From: Nymphaea colorata
Lineage: Eukaryota; Streptophyta; Magnoliopsida; Nymphaeales; Nymphaeaceae
Length of the DNA stretch: 64,000 nucleotides
Direction: 5' to 3'
NCBI RefSeq assembly: GCF_008831285.2
Contig: NC_045145.1
Span: 2,890,723 to 2,954,722 of the forward strand
Below are positions 47,301 through 61,500 of the stretch, piece after piece (positions within the stretch are counted from its first letter, which is position 1; each line of letters begins with the position of its first letter). The notes beneath the pieces were generated by a model. It did not search any database. It had not been told where the DNA came from and saw only the letters and a list, made by a program, of their open reading frames with translations. The position numbers and the translations under genes were made by a program.

Positions 47301-49467
47301 TTTTTGTCCCTTATCTTAGATTTATCCTTTTTATACTCTGATGTACTTGATTATTGACTTAGTGGTGTTGCCGTGGTTTCTTGAGCATAAAAACTTGCAT
47401 ACACATCACATGCTTCTTTTCTAGTTAAACATAAGACAGTGTGTACTTTGGTATTGTGAATGCAGGTCAATGAAGAATACATGAAAACCCTTGAGGTTCT
47501 TAGCAAAAAACTGAAATTCATAGAGGCAGATGCTATGGTAAAGATGTCAAAGGCTCTGAAAGATATTCAGCCTGAACTGGAAAGGCTCCGCCAGAAGGCA
47601 GTGTCCAAGGTGAAAATGATACTTAATCATCACGGATACGTGTTGCATTGACTTTAGAAATGAAATTGAAGCCAAAGTCTCCTCCTGTGGTGGAGCCATG
47701 ATAAGATTAGGTTGGGCAGTTTCCTGACTCATAACTTTTCCCTTACACCCATGACTTAAAAGGTTTTCTCTATTAAAGCAATTACTTTAGTACCCCCCTA
47801 ATTTCAACGAGTGCCCCTCTAGAACTTTCTTATCTTCTATTTTGGAAAATAAAGAATGGAGTCCATTTTAATTTATAACAATATAAAATAGATATGTGCA
47901 TTTGACATTTTACTTGTACAAGAAATAATATTTTTTATTAGAAAGATAGCATTTGACGTGCTATAGCAGTTTTGAATGTTGTTATACTTTTAAATTTAAA
48001 ACTCATCATAAAACCAATCTTTTGAAATTCTTTTACCTATGGGAATAATAATTTTAACAATACAATAAATAGGAACTTATGGTACTTTCCAGAAAATGCT
48101 TTTTTTTATCAAAAGGTACAAAAAAGTTAGTGTTGACTTAAAAGGCCTAATCTTATTTTTTATGTTGCATACTTGTCTTTAAATGTTAGAGCAGAAGGAA
48201 AATTACATTTTTTATTTTGTTATTATTAAAAGGGCAAAATTATTCATCTTAAGTTCAGAGAAAAACTGATTTTCTTAAAGTCTCATTTTGAGAAAAATCT
48301 TGGCATGGATGAAATCCAATGATGTTTTAATATTTTTTCAATTAGAATAGGAAAGCATGAAAACATAATACGATAAAGATTGCAACTACAAAAAAATAAA
48401 TATAATAAATTTCCAGAATTCAACTAGCTTTTACCAAGATGTGATCATCTGCTAACTGCTAGATACTATATATGTGCTATGTAATATCAAATGCGCTATG
48501 TAATATCAATAAAATTATCTCATATCTTCATAATTGGCAAAGTTACAATCTTTTTGCTTCAAATTTGAGTATTTTGCAATTTTGGTAGAAGTTTGTGCCC
48601 CTTAGTTCATGATCTTCAATTGCTTCAAGTTCTGTTTCCCCACTATGTTCTTTTACTGTCTTATATAGCTGCCATGGGAAAACAGCCACTATTGCATGGT
48701 TTGTGCAGAAGCGTCAGGCCCAACCTTCCTGCCTGTGTGACTGTCTTTTTTTGTCTAGTCAGTCTTTCTAGTGGGTCAGCTGCACAAAACAAAACATGCC
48801 TCTAAGGTTTCTCGATGGTCATTCGAGTCTGTTTTTGGACTAATTAAGTCAGGGGCTGTGCGATTCCCAGTCCTTAATCCTTCCAAAACCTCTCCCTCAC
48901 CAGGAAGCTGACAGCACCCATCAGGTGTGTTAAGGAAATGAACTTATCCGATTGAGAAGCAGAACTACCTGTCAGGAACAGGAAGAAATGAGTGTGTGGA
49001 GTGGACTTGATAGCCACATTAACAAAGGAAATCTTCACAAACCAACAGCCACAATGTAGGGAAAAAACGATAGATATCCTCGAGTATAATGTGGCATATT
49101 CTGCTTTGTTCTTTTGTTTGCATATGCTTTGGTTTCAGCTTCCAATTTGGACACTTCATATTGCCTGGATAGGGGCCTTAGTCTAGTTAAAATTATGAAA
49201 ATGGCTGTTGATCTTAAAAGTGAGAATCTTCTGATCGATTTTGCTTTGCTGCAGGCCTATGAGTTCATTGTTCAGAAGCTTTATGCATTGAGGAAGCCAA
49301 AAACTAATATTCAGATTCTTCAACAGAGTATTTTGCTCAAATACAAGTGGGTTATTCTGAAAATTCTCTCTCTCTCTCTCTCTCTCTCTCTTGCGTCTCA
49401 CTTCCTATGCAACATATATGGAATGTCGACGACGTATAGTGGACAATGTAAAGTAAACCACTGCTGT

Positions 49468-49504
<37 letters not shown>

Positions 49505-52500
49505 TATATATTTGGCCTTTGCATGTTGGAAGTTTGGAACACAGGAACCTTTTGATGTTTTCTTTTACGTGCAAAAAGTTTTCCTATTGATGGACACAAT
49601 GTGTCCATGTCATTTTATAAAAACCACCAATTTTGCTATGCAAAAGGTATAGAGTTCGTGTGGAATTATGTGGACTGACCTCGCATCATTAAAGTGTATA
49701 TTTGTCTTCTCCATTGTACAGGAGATTAAAAAACAAGAAAACGATTGTGTGCTTATATATGTGCTGAATTTTCTAGTAGCCATGGTTTCCACCATTGTCA
49801 CAAATATCATTTTCACATTGTAAACAACAAGGTTTTTCTTGGGTATAATACAAGCTTGAAAAAGATGGGGAAAATATGGTAAGTTTTTAAAAAATTTAAA
49901 ATATCTTAAAAATTAGGAAAAAAATAAAATAAATTATAAACTAATAAAACAACATCAAAAAATAAGTAACTAAGCAACAAATAAAAATTAGAAAATGGAA
50001 ACAAGCAGTTTAGCATTAAAAAAATTACGTAAATGCCTAAAATGGAAAAAAAGAAAAAAAAAAACGCAAAAAAAACGCGTTTTCATTTTTGGCATTTTTT
50101 GGTGTTTTTTAGCTGACTTATTTTTCACCTTTTTAACGCTTTTTGAAAAAAAAAATGTGTTTTTTTGTGTCTATGGTTACCTTTGTTGTGCATGTTGAGA
50201 GCTTCTAAATTTCTAATGTTTTGTTTGCTCATCATGTGGAAAATTTCGATATTTTTGGGAAGAGTATAATGGTATTACAAGCACTCTTCTTACTAAATAA
50301 ATATCTTTTTGTCTCTGACCAATGATGCTTATCTTAAGTCTGATTATCGTCATAACCATGCTGCATGATACTGGCTTCAGTTTCACATATGACTATCATA
50401 TTACATGTAGAAACCCTTCCCTCCCTTCCCCTTCAAAACTCAAATCTACCTATATTTATATGTTTTAATAATAAGTTGCTTTAAAAGGTAGTTCTTGTCG
50501 TAGAAGGTTGTCTTCCTGTGTTTTTTTTTAGTTCTTTTCCATCTAATAGTAAATTTGTTGCTATTGAACTTAACTTGCAGGTACCTTATTCTTTTCCTAA
50601 AAGAACATGGTAAGGAGATCTATGTGGAGGTCCGTGGAGCATATGTAGATACGATGCATAAGGTGGCAGCTGCTATTAACTTGTATTTTTACTTTTATCA
50701 TATTTTCCTAGTTTTGTGGAGTTGACAATGCATAATCAAGAAATCTCAGTTTTTGGTTTGCTTTGCCATTTTAGGGAATTCTTGGTTGGCTGACACAGTA
50801 GACCATGTACTTACTTGAGATCCATGCCTAATTAGGCACCTCTTTCTAATGAAATTTCACTCTAAAATCCATTTCATATTCGTTAGCATTGTTGAAATTA
50901 GAAAGTTTGTTTTTAAATGTGGTAGTTATTTGACTATTTAAGAGTTAGGGTTCCTTTCTGTCCTTTTAATATTTTATTTGTCCTTCTCTTGTAACTGCCT
51001 CAGCCGTGCCCTAATCTCCCTTTAAGTTGAGATTAGAGCACGAGATCAAAATATACTTTTTCGTCTCTCTCTCTCTCTCCCTCTCTCGTTCTCCCCTTCT
51101 TCATCACGTAACATGGTATCAGAGCCTACGCTGGTGTGATCGACTCAAGTTTGCTGGCGTGATCCTCTCGTGCATTCCTTGCGGTATTGATTCAGTCTGC
51201 TGGCGTGAATCTTCAAGTCTGCTGGCGTGAACCAATCGTCTCAGACTTCTCGTACGTGAGCATCTCAAGTTGTTGCTGGCGTGATCGTTGGTTTACCCTA
51301 ATTTTTCTTCTTGCGTGGAAGAGGACCTGATCTCGCCTATGTGGAAGGCGTGATCAGATCCTCTAGTGGAGTGTGTGGACAAAGTTATGGGCTGTTGATG
51401 GACGCTGTTGAGAGTATTTGAGTGGAACGTTATGCTGTTAGTGGCTGCGGTGTAAGGTATGATCAGAAGTTTTGGTGACGCAGAACATGTTTTGCTGATA
51501 TTTTTTTTTCGAAAGATATGGACGTGTTGTTTAAGAGTTGAGGTTGGGAATAGTAGAAGCAGCGGCAGACCTTGTTTGTAAGGCTTTTTGTTTCAGCAAG
51601 TTATTTTCTGGCGTGTTTTTCAGCAGGCTGTATTCCCTGTTCTTGTCTAGCGTGTTTTTCCAGCAAGCTATTTCCAGCAAGTTGTTATTTTCTGGTGTGT
51701 TTTTCAGCAGGCTATTTTCAGCAAGTCACTATTTTCAGCAGGCTGTATTCCCTATCCGTTTCTGGTGTGTTTTTCAGCAGGCTGTATTCCCTGTCCGTTT
51801 CTGGTGTGGTTTCAGCAGGCTACTTTTATTTGCTGTTTGGGGATGTGAAAGAAACGTGTGCATGTTCCTTTGTTTTGTGTTATTCCTGTTGTCCTTGTGA
51901 AGTTGCTGCTTATATACAGTTGATCTTGGTATTCTTATCCTTACTGTGATTTATTATGACTGAGAGCCGAAATTCCGAGGGTGGTAACAATCACAAAGGA
52001 AGTGGAAATCCCTTCTCCTATGGATCTACAGTCAAATTAGATGGACACAACTATGAACTGTGGTCCAGATCTTTTATGTTGTCAGTTAAAGGTCATCGAA
52101 AGAGACACATAATTGAAGATGATGAGCCTACTAACAAATCAGGGAAGTACATAACTTGGGAAGAGGACGACAGCATGGTAATGTCGTGGATTATGAATAG
52201 TGTTCAACCTCAAATTGCTTCTACTATTACGTACTACACTACTGCGAAGGAGATGTGTGAATTTCTTAGACAGACATATTCTCAAGATAAGAATGTGAGT
52301 AAAATCCTTCAAGTTGAAGAAGAGTTGCACAATCTCCGACAGGGAAGACAGGATTTATCTTAATACTTTGCCACAGTTAAAGCCACTTATGAACGTTTGA
52401 AATTCTTGCGTCCTCCGTGCAAATCGTGTTATAAGTCACACTTTGAACCTACTATGGTTGCAAAGTTTCTTGCTGGTCTCTCTCCTGAATATGCTGCTGC

Positions 52501-55500
52501 TAAGGATCAGATGCTCACTGGAAGTGAAATTCCTGACCTCTCTGATGCGTACAACAGACTTAGCCGTCTTGCTATTAGTCTGTCCCAACCAGCTGGTGTG
52601 ACGCCTGCCTCTGCACTTGCTGTGGGGGGTGGACGTGGTCATGGCTCCACCTATAGTACAAGAGGAAGAGGTATAGGTCGTGGAACTGGGGGCCGTGGGA
52701 GGTTCCAATGCACCTATTGTGGTAAGATTGGTCATTTAGAGGATCGCTGTTGGGATAAACATGGTCGTCCATCCTCTTTGTCACAGGGAAGAAATATGGT
52801 CACCAAACAGGGCAAGAGCTCTACTTACTCGTCTATGGGTTCTGCACAGACTGCCACTCCTACAGTGGAGGACTCTTCGCCTAGTATAGCTCCAGAGACA
52901 GTTAGCATTGACAGAGTTGAGTATGAGCAATTTTTGGCACACAAAGCTTCACAGGCTTCAGCTACTACAGCGGTGACTGATCGAGCCTTCTCAGCGGGTC
53001 CTTCCACGTCTGACTCAGGTACTTCGTGGATTATTGATTCAGGAGCATCGAGACATTTCTGCAGTAGACCCGAGTCTTTTACTACCCTGCATAAATTTCC
53101 CCAGCCACGTCATGTAAAAATTGCAGATGGTAGACTGTCACCCATATTGGGTTCTGGAGATGTGAAACTCTCTAAGTCTATGACTATTCCACATGTTTTA
53201 TATGCTCCTGAATTTCCATCTCATTTACTCTCGGTTAAACAGTTGACTACTGATTTACACTGTCGTATTATTTTTGACCCCGGTTCATGCTTATTTCAGG
53301 ACTTGCAAACTGGGAAGACGATTGGTGGCGGCTATGAGAAAGGGGCTGTCTACATCATGTCGACTCCTATGGGCCTTGCTGCTACCTCTTCTACATCAGA
53401 GTCTACAGTCTTCCAGTGGCATCTTCGGCTTGGTCACCCTTCAACACCCAAGCTCCGTTCTCTCCTTCCTAATCTCTCTGTTCCAGAGTCTTTTCATTGT
53501 GAGGCTTGTCAACTGGGCAAGCACACACGTAGTAGTTTTCCTTCGAGTCTTAGTCCTTCCAGTCAAGGGTTATTTGATCTTCTTCATGTTGATGTGTGGG
53601 GGCCTAGCAGGGTTGCTAGCCGAAATAAGTTTAGGTACTTTCTTATCGTTGTTGATGATTATTCTCAAGTCAGTTGGGTATTCCTTTTGAAGGAAAGGTC
53701 TGAAGTTATTTGTATTCTCAAAAACTTGATTATTGAAATAAAGACTCAATTTGGTTCTATGGTTAAGTGTATCCGCACTGATAATGCTCTTGAGTTCAAA
53801 TCATCTATCTTAATGACCTTTTATGCTGAAAATGGTATCTCTCCCCAATTCACTTGTCCTCATACCTCACAACAGAATGGAGTTGCTGAACGAAAGCATC
53901 GGCAACTTCTAACTGTTGCTCGTACCCTCATGCTTCATAATCATGTTCCTGCATACTTATGGGGTGATGCCATACTCATGGCTTGTCACCGGACCAATCG
54001 TTTGCCGTCATCCTCCATTGACCACAAAGTACCTATCAAACTTGTTTATCCCAATCGAAGCTTGTTTTCCGTTGCACCAAAAGTTTTTGGTTGTACCTGT
54101 TTTGTACACATTCTTGGGCCTAAACGTGATAAACTTGTTGCTCAAGCCATTAAGTGTGTGTTCATTGGCTATCCTCGAAACCAAAAAGGGTACAAGTGTT
54201 TTGAGCCGGCAACTCACAAAGAGTATATCAGTGCGGATGTCACTTTTTTTGAGTCTTAGTCTTACTTCAGTCATACTTCTGCTTCAACTAAAGTACCATG
54301 TCATATCCCTTTACCTATTCCTCCCATCCTGTTGCAATCCTTTCCATCCCCTACTCTCACTATGAATAGGTTTCAGGATCCCCCATTGGTCTACACTCTG
54401 CGACAGGACTCCTCTCATGGTCGACCATCAGACTCTTCTCAAGATGTAAGCCCTCCTGAAGTAAGTATACCTGATGTTGTTCCTTTAGATGACTTGCCTA
54501 TAGCCCTGCGCAAAGGCAAGAGACAGTGTACCATGCATCCTATCTCTCACTTTGTTTCCACTGCCCATCTTGATGATAACTTACAACAGTTTCTGAAGGC
54601 TATGACAGTTCATACTGTCCCAACTTGTCATCAACAGGCCTTACTAGATTGTAAATGGCGAACAACTATGCAAGATGAGATGGATGCTCTCGTACAGCGT
54701 GGTACCTGGGAGTTGGTTGATCCACCTAAAGATTGTGACATCGTTGGTTCCAAATGGGTATTTACAGTCAAATATAATTCAGATGGGTCGTTAGAACGAT
54801 ACAAGGCTCGATTAGTAGCTAAAGGTTACACTCAGACATACGGGGTTGACTTCTTTGAGACGTTCTCTCCAGTGGCACGATTGGGCACTATTCGCCTTAT
54901 TATTTCTGTTGCAGTACACTCTGATTGGCCTATGTATCAGCTTGATGTGAAGAATGTTTTTTTGTATGGCGATCTTGAGGAGACTGTATATATGCAGCAA
55001 ACACCAGGGTTCGAAAGACAGGGGGAGTGTAGTAAATTGTGTCGGTTGAAGAAGGCTATCTATGGACTTAAACAAAGTCCTAGGGCATGGTTCCACAAAT
55101 TATCAGAGGTGGTTTCACAATGTGGATTTGAACGATCTCCGTTGGATCATTCCCTATTCATCAAGAAGACCTTCACAGGTATAGTTGTCATGATAGTTTA
55201 TGTTGATGACATTATCTTGACAGGTGATTGTGGTCGAGAAATATCTGCTACAAAGGTCTTTCTTCAAAAACATTTTGTCACGAAGGATCTTGGTCACTTG
55301 AGATATTTTCTTGGGATTGAAGTTGTGAAAAACAAAGAAGGTGTAGCATTGTCTCAAAGGAAGTATGTCCTTGATTTACTGCAGGACACAGGGATGCTAG
55401 GGACCAAGCCGGCTAATCTCCCTATGAACCCACGTATTCACCTTCATGATGATCAATCAGAACTAGAGATTCTCGATCTTACAGGTCTCTCATTGGAAAG

Positions 55501-58500
55501 CTACTTTATGTTACTGTAACAAGGCCAGACATAAGCTTTGCTGTTGAAAAATTAAGCCAGTTTATGGAAAAGCCTAGAAAAGTCCACTGGGATGCAGCGA
55601 TGATGGTATTGAAATACCTAAAATCATCCCCAGGCAGAGGCCTCTTCTTTTAAGAAGGGTGAATCTCTTGATGTTGTTGCTTATAGTGATGCTGACTATG
55701 CAGGGTCTGTTGATGATAGAAGGTCTACAACTGGCTTCTGTGTCTTTGTTGGGGGTAATCTCATATCATGGAGAAGCAAGAAACAAAATGTAGTCTCTAG
55801 ATCAAGTGCAGAATCTGAATATAGAGCAATGGCTCAAACGGTGACTGAAATTACCTGGGTTAAATCTATGCTAACGAATATGAGTATTCATGTTCCTCTT
55901 CTTATGAAAATGTACTGTGATAACAAGGCGGCCACTTACATTGCAAACAATCCAGTATTTCATGAAAGAACAAAGCACATTGAGGTGGATTGTCATTATA
56001 TTCGTGACTTTATAAAAGAAGGTGTGGTGTCCACTGTTCATGTTGCTTTTGAAGACCAAGCAGCAGATATGTTTACTAAAGCTCTTCCAATTGGTGATTT
56101 CTCTAGATGTTGTAATAAGCTGAGCATGGTTGATATCTATGCTCCAGCTTGAGGGGGAGTGTTGAAATTAGAAAGTTTGTTTTTAAATGTGGTAGTTATT
56201 TGACTATTTAAGAGTTAGGGTTCCTTTCTGTCCTTTTAATATTTTATTTGTCCTTCTCTTGTAACTGCCTCAGCCGTGCCCTAATCTCCCTTTAAGTTGA
56301 GATTAGAGCACGAGATCAAAATATACTTTTTCCTCTCTCTCTCCCTCTCTCGTTCTCCCCTTCTTCATCACGTAACATATGACAAGATATTCTGTACTGA
56401 GGATATAGGCATTAACACCTGTTGTCATGAATACCATTCTCTGGCTTTTTCTGGTGAAGCTTTTCTCACATATTAATCTGGAAATTTGTTTATCTTGGAA
56501 AATCTTAGGAATTCAAAAAATTAAAAATATAAGTTATGAAATTTTGATTTTTGTAGTAACTTTCCCAGAAAAACATGTGTAAACATTGAAAATAGTTATT
56601 GAAATGCTAACAAAAAAAATATAATATATTAAAACCACTTCCTTTGCAGAATAAAAATGCAAGCAAGAAACCTGATATTTTTTATTTTGGTTTTTTTTTC
56701 AAATATTGTAATTTTTTTCACTTTTGTTTTCATTTGACCTTCTTTTTGTGATATTGAGAAAATGGTGGTGTTATCATGCATGGTGGGATTGGATTTTGGC
56801 TTTTCATCTAATTCAAATTATCAGCAAACGACAATGATTGCAGAACCAGCATCCTTGTTCTACAGGAGTAGTTTGTGTTCTTTTTCAAAGATGTAGATAT
56901 TTTTGTTAATTTGCATGAAGCTTTTTCTTGTCCAATTTTGCCTACTTCTTACCTTTGGCAACTGTGACTAAGTCCACATTGTCTTCATCTGATACTTGAA
57001 TGATGCTCAGGATTTAGTCCACTGGATATTCAAGATGAGGTGAGGGAGGAAATGTAATTACTAATTAGTAAATGATTTTATTCAATAGTCAATGATGGGT
57101 GACCTGTGAGAATAAAAAAGAGGCTGGAGCTAGTACTGGAAATGCGACACCACAGTTTGTATAGAACTTCATAAATCCTCATAAATTGGTAGGAATAAAA
57201 TCTAGTAGCTATATTGTAATGTATACATGGTACATGTAAGTCACTGGTGCTTTTAAATGCACGCAGCATCCGCATCGACTGAACAGGGATGCGGGTGAAA
57301 ACACAGGTGCAGCTCCAACATACACTGGAGTCACGCCTTGCTTTTTTCCCTTTTTTTTCTCTATTTATTTCTCTCCCTTTGTTCCCTTTACCTCTCTCTC
57401 TCTTTCAAACTTTTAGCTTTCTCTCTCTTTCTTTAAAAATGAGGACAGCAAAAGGACCAGCAGTTTGTCATCTTTTTTAGGCAGTCTGGTCGTCCTTTTT
57501 AAAGGACAACCAGTCTGTTGTCCTTTAAAAAGGACGACCAGACTGCCTATATTTTAGAAAAACTTTCTTTTATTCAATTTAAAATTTAAAAAATAAATTG
57601 TATTCTATTTCCATGTGCCCTTAAAATGCACCCAACACCCACATTCAATTGAAAATCCACCCAGCAAGAAAAATGATTTTTGAAAAAAAAATTAATTTTC
57701 AGTAAAAAAGATATAAATATATAGCATTATTATACATATATAGCTGCACCCCCATAGCCAAATTTTCTGAAATGTGCAGCACCGGCTCCAGCACCTGCAC
57801 ACTGCATGTATGTGACATAGCATGTGGTGCATGTCTGCATTATGTAATAGTGTATTTGCCCAGTCTGTACATTATTCAACATAAAAACTCCAATAAATAG
57901 ATGTTATCCTAGTTGTCGTGTTGCAGATGTTGGTGTGGTTGCACATATCCTTGCTGTGTTTCTGTGGTTAATATCTGTCTGCAAGTATGCATATGCAATT
58001 ATGCACCTGTACAAACATGAACTTGTGTGCTTACTGCTTACAAAAGCATTTTTTTGCACTTCTTTTGCAATTATGCATGCATACACATGGATATATGAAT
58101 AAATATAAGCATGTATCTCAGCACATACCCCAGAGTAATCTTGTTTGCATCTATTTGACCACTGTTCTTTGTGGAAAAAACTGTATGGCAGGTTTTAAGT
58201 GCACATTTTCGTGCATATATTCAAGCACTGGAGAAACTACAGTTGGATATAGCAACAGCAAGTGATCTGATTGGAGTAGAGGCAAGAGGTGCTGGCTTGT
58301 TTTCAAGAGTGAGGGAACCATTGAAGAATAAATCTGCTGTTTTTGCTTTGGGGGACAGGATTGCTATTTTAAAGGTATTTTCATTTTGTACTGTTAGCAG
58401 ATCCCCTCCCTTCTCACTTTGATGTACATTAATTCCCGGTTTTTGTGTCAAAGGATTCATGATGTCTTGTATTGTTGGACAAGCCAGATTTCTATAGTAA

Positions 58501-61500
58501 AGCACTTTTTTATAGTTTATACATCTGAATTTTCAATTCTAACTTTTCTTGTATACTGAACATCAGGTGTGCAATTTATGGCATGTTACTTCATTTCATC
58601 CAGATTTTAAGGTCGTGTCATGGTTTCTTGGTCAAGGCAACACAGATATGCATAAAACTATGAAAATTATTACTTTATTTTCTGAGGTCATCAGCCAGCC
58701 ACTTCCACTGTATATACTGGGATATTTTTCCCTGATCAGAAGGGCCCTAAAATAAGAAACAAAACATAAGCTGTACATAAGATGTCCATTTATGTCTCTT
58801 CAGTAGGAATTGGCAAACCGGTTCTTCTGTAACAGAAGATTCCACCTATTCCTTTCAAACCTTGCCACGTGTGGAAGTCCATGGTGGAATTTCTGACACA
58901 GGTATGGGCTTTGATCAGCTCCAGCATTTTCATTTTTGCTCAAAAGAGATGGGGTTTGCTATGATGCCAATTTTGAACTTTTTAGATGCCATCGAAGGAT
59001 GCCTTGCTGCAAGCCTTAAAATAAATTTGGCCATTCTGCCATGGCCTTGTCTGCTGGTCATCGTCCTACTAGGTTGCTTGCTATAGTTCTATTCAAATAA
59101 AGGCCAAATCCAATGTCCATGGATGTGTTGGCTTGGTGTTGACAAGACTACTGGATTATTAGACTATACAATTTTCTCTGGCTGCCATGCTTGCTGCTTT
59201 TACATTTCTTACAAGGAGTAAAAATTTGGAAAATAAAGGCTTAGTGAAGGATTTTGGTATAATGAGTGATTAATAAGGATTGACTATTGAGATGGCCTTT
59301 TCAGAGATTGAGATCCTAGTTGCACTGAGATGGAAACAATTGCTGACCACCAATCTAAACCTTATTCTGTTTATATTGGAAAAAAGTCGCAACAACACAA
59401 CTTCCTTTTGTATGTGCTATTCTTCTTTGCAGGACCATTTCAGAGGTATTTATCAAGAGAGATTTATAATATCAATATTTTATGTTCTAGGAAAATTTAT
59501 GGAACTCTATGAATTTATTTGATCAATGGATAAGCTTGCCAAGAAACTGCAGGATGGTATCCTGAACTTGAGAATAGGAAACATTTGGAAATTTCTGAAT
59601 GATCAAGCCTAGGTTTTGTCTTTACCATTTGCTGTAGGAAAGTTGCAAACCACCAGAAGATCAAAAAAATAATGAATTTGCATTTGCATAGAGGAAAGGT
59701 GGAAGCTAAGTATCTTAATCTTTTTTGTGTGTTTGCTTGCAAACCACCAGAAGATCAAAAAAATAATGAATTTGCATTTGCTTAGAGGAAAGGTAGAAGC
59801 TAAGTATCTTAATCTTTTTTATGTGGGTTTTCTGTATCAGTATGTTGTCCTATCTTTATTTTTTAGTTAGGCTATATTCTGATATAAGCTGAAAATATTA
59901 AGTATTTGTTGATTTAAACCTTCACGCTTAATTGTTTCTGTTTATCATTTATGTTTTCATTGTTTTGCATTGTTACAAAAAAATCTAATTAAATCCTCTG
60001 AGGTTTTTTTGGAAATATTATGCATCATGGGCACTTGTAGTAAGTTTTTTCTCTCAGCATTTTGTTTGTTTCTTCTGTTATGTTTGTAAAGGCACCACAA
60101 AGTCCTTTCTTCCTTTGTTATATTGAGCATCTTGCCTTTTACTGCAGCTTCTTACTTGGCTTGTTGATTGTAGGAAATTGATCAACCGGCATTAATTCCT
60201 CATATAGCAGAAGCTAGCTCTTCGAAATACCCATATGAAGTCCTATTTAGGAGCTTGCATAAGCTGCTTATGGATACAGCTACATCAGAGTATTGAGTCC
60301 CACAACAAATTATTACGTTTAAAGATTCTTCTTTGAATATCTTGGTAGTGTATCAGATTGATTTGATTGTGGCAGGTACCTTTTTTGTGATGATTTTTTT
60401 GGTGAGGAGCAAATCTTCCATGACATATTTGCAGGTGCGCTTAGTATAGATGAGTAATGGATAAATATTAGTTGACGAAATTTTAAATGGATCATCTGAA
60501 TATCTTGACCTTACATGCACTTGTTAATCCTTCTGGTTTGATCGGTAAGATAGCTCAGGGACACATAATTCTACTTGTTTGCAATTTCAGTCAGATTGTA
60601 GGGTTCTTATCACTAATACATCATCTACACTCATGGCAGGTCCATTTGCTGTTATTGATGAGCACTTCAACTCTATTCTCGTCAATTGTTTTGATGCAAT
60701 TGGACTAATGCTTATGATTCATATAATAGACCAGCACCGGGTACAGTATGACATAGAGTGGGGATTGTTATTTGCAAATTATGATTGGTGATGGGGGTGC
60801 TTGAGCTTCTTTTGTGCTTTTCAATTTCTGGTTAAGGCTCCTATGATTTATTTTCTCTTACCACCATGCAAGAAGAAAAACCTTCAGTAACCTTTAAAAT
60901 GCAGTGTGTCTCTCTGTAGTCTGCTCAAAAGTTTACTGATGATTTTTTTAATTTCAGCTGGTCATGTCCCGCCGCCGCATCCCATGCCTGGACTCATACT
61001 TAGACAAGGTATGCATGTAAAGTAGTAGCAATAGTACTTAAGATGTACTTTTTTGCATCATAGGAAGTGTTTCTCCAAGGAGTCGAGTCACATGGGCTCA
61101 CCAAAGTGACTGGCGCCCCTGTCTCAACTTGTCAAGGGTAAGGGTGCCAGTACACCAAAAACCAAAGTCAGATGAGTTGGGTGCATTCAGTGGCAGCTGA
61201 CTAGTTTGGTCCAGTTTTGGGTGCATCTCTGGCTCAAGTCAGTGGAGATCCAGTGCGGACTCTGTCTGGCTGCACCTGAGTCGATCTCTCTCTCTCTCCT
61301 GCTCTTTATTTGTGTATCTGCACCCCTTGCTTATGTGGTGTAGATATGTGCATATTTTTCTTTAAATGTGTTTACATGTAGACTGTGGTTTCTCAATTTA
61401 ATATGTCGTCCAACATATAAAAAATGAAGGGCTTAAGATGCATCAGGAATATTACATAGTAAAACATTGTGGAACATGAATTTTGAGTTTAGACGTGGGT

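Larger units (their letters stand above)
50890..56377 (+). mobile_element. Ty1/copia retrotransposon, disabled coding region
   Basis: Full structure: 5' LTR, Met-i primer site, leader of about 0.8 kb, gag-pol, polypurine tract, 3' LTR. Both LTRs start TGTTGAAATTAG and end CACGTAACA. Domain order protease-integrase-RT-RNase H is that of copia. Inserted in the same orientation as VPS52. The expected 5-bp target duplication is not evident: AGCAT precedes and TATGA follows. The coding frame has two nonsense codons and two frameshifts. Confidence 0.95.
50663..58191 (+). other. VPS52 intron 9, enlarged by a copia insertion
   Basis: Runs from the donor after DTMHK to the acceptor before VLSAHF, 7529 bases. 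About 5488 of these are the copia element. The original intron was therefore about 2.0 kb. Upstream of the element are 227 bases of ordinary intron. Downstream lie CT-rich and A/T-rich sequence and a perfect inverted repeat. Confidence 0.93.

Noticed and set aside
51572-51949. Two overlapping 120-125 codon frames before copia gag
   Set aside because: They come from tandem repeats in the leader, both frames are Phe/Ser/Cys repetitive, and neither resembles a protein.
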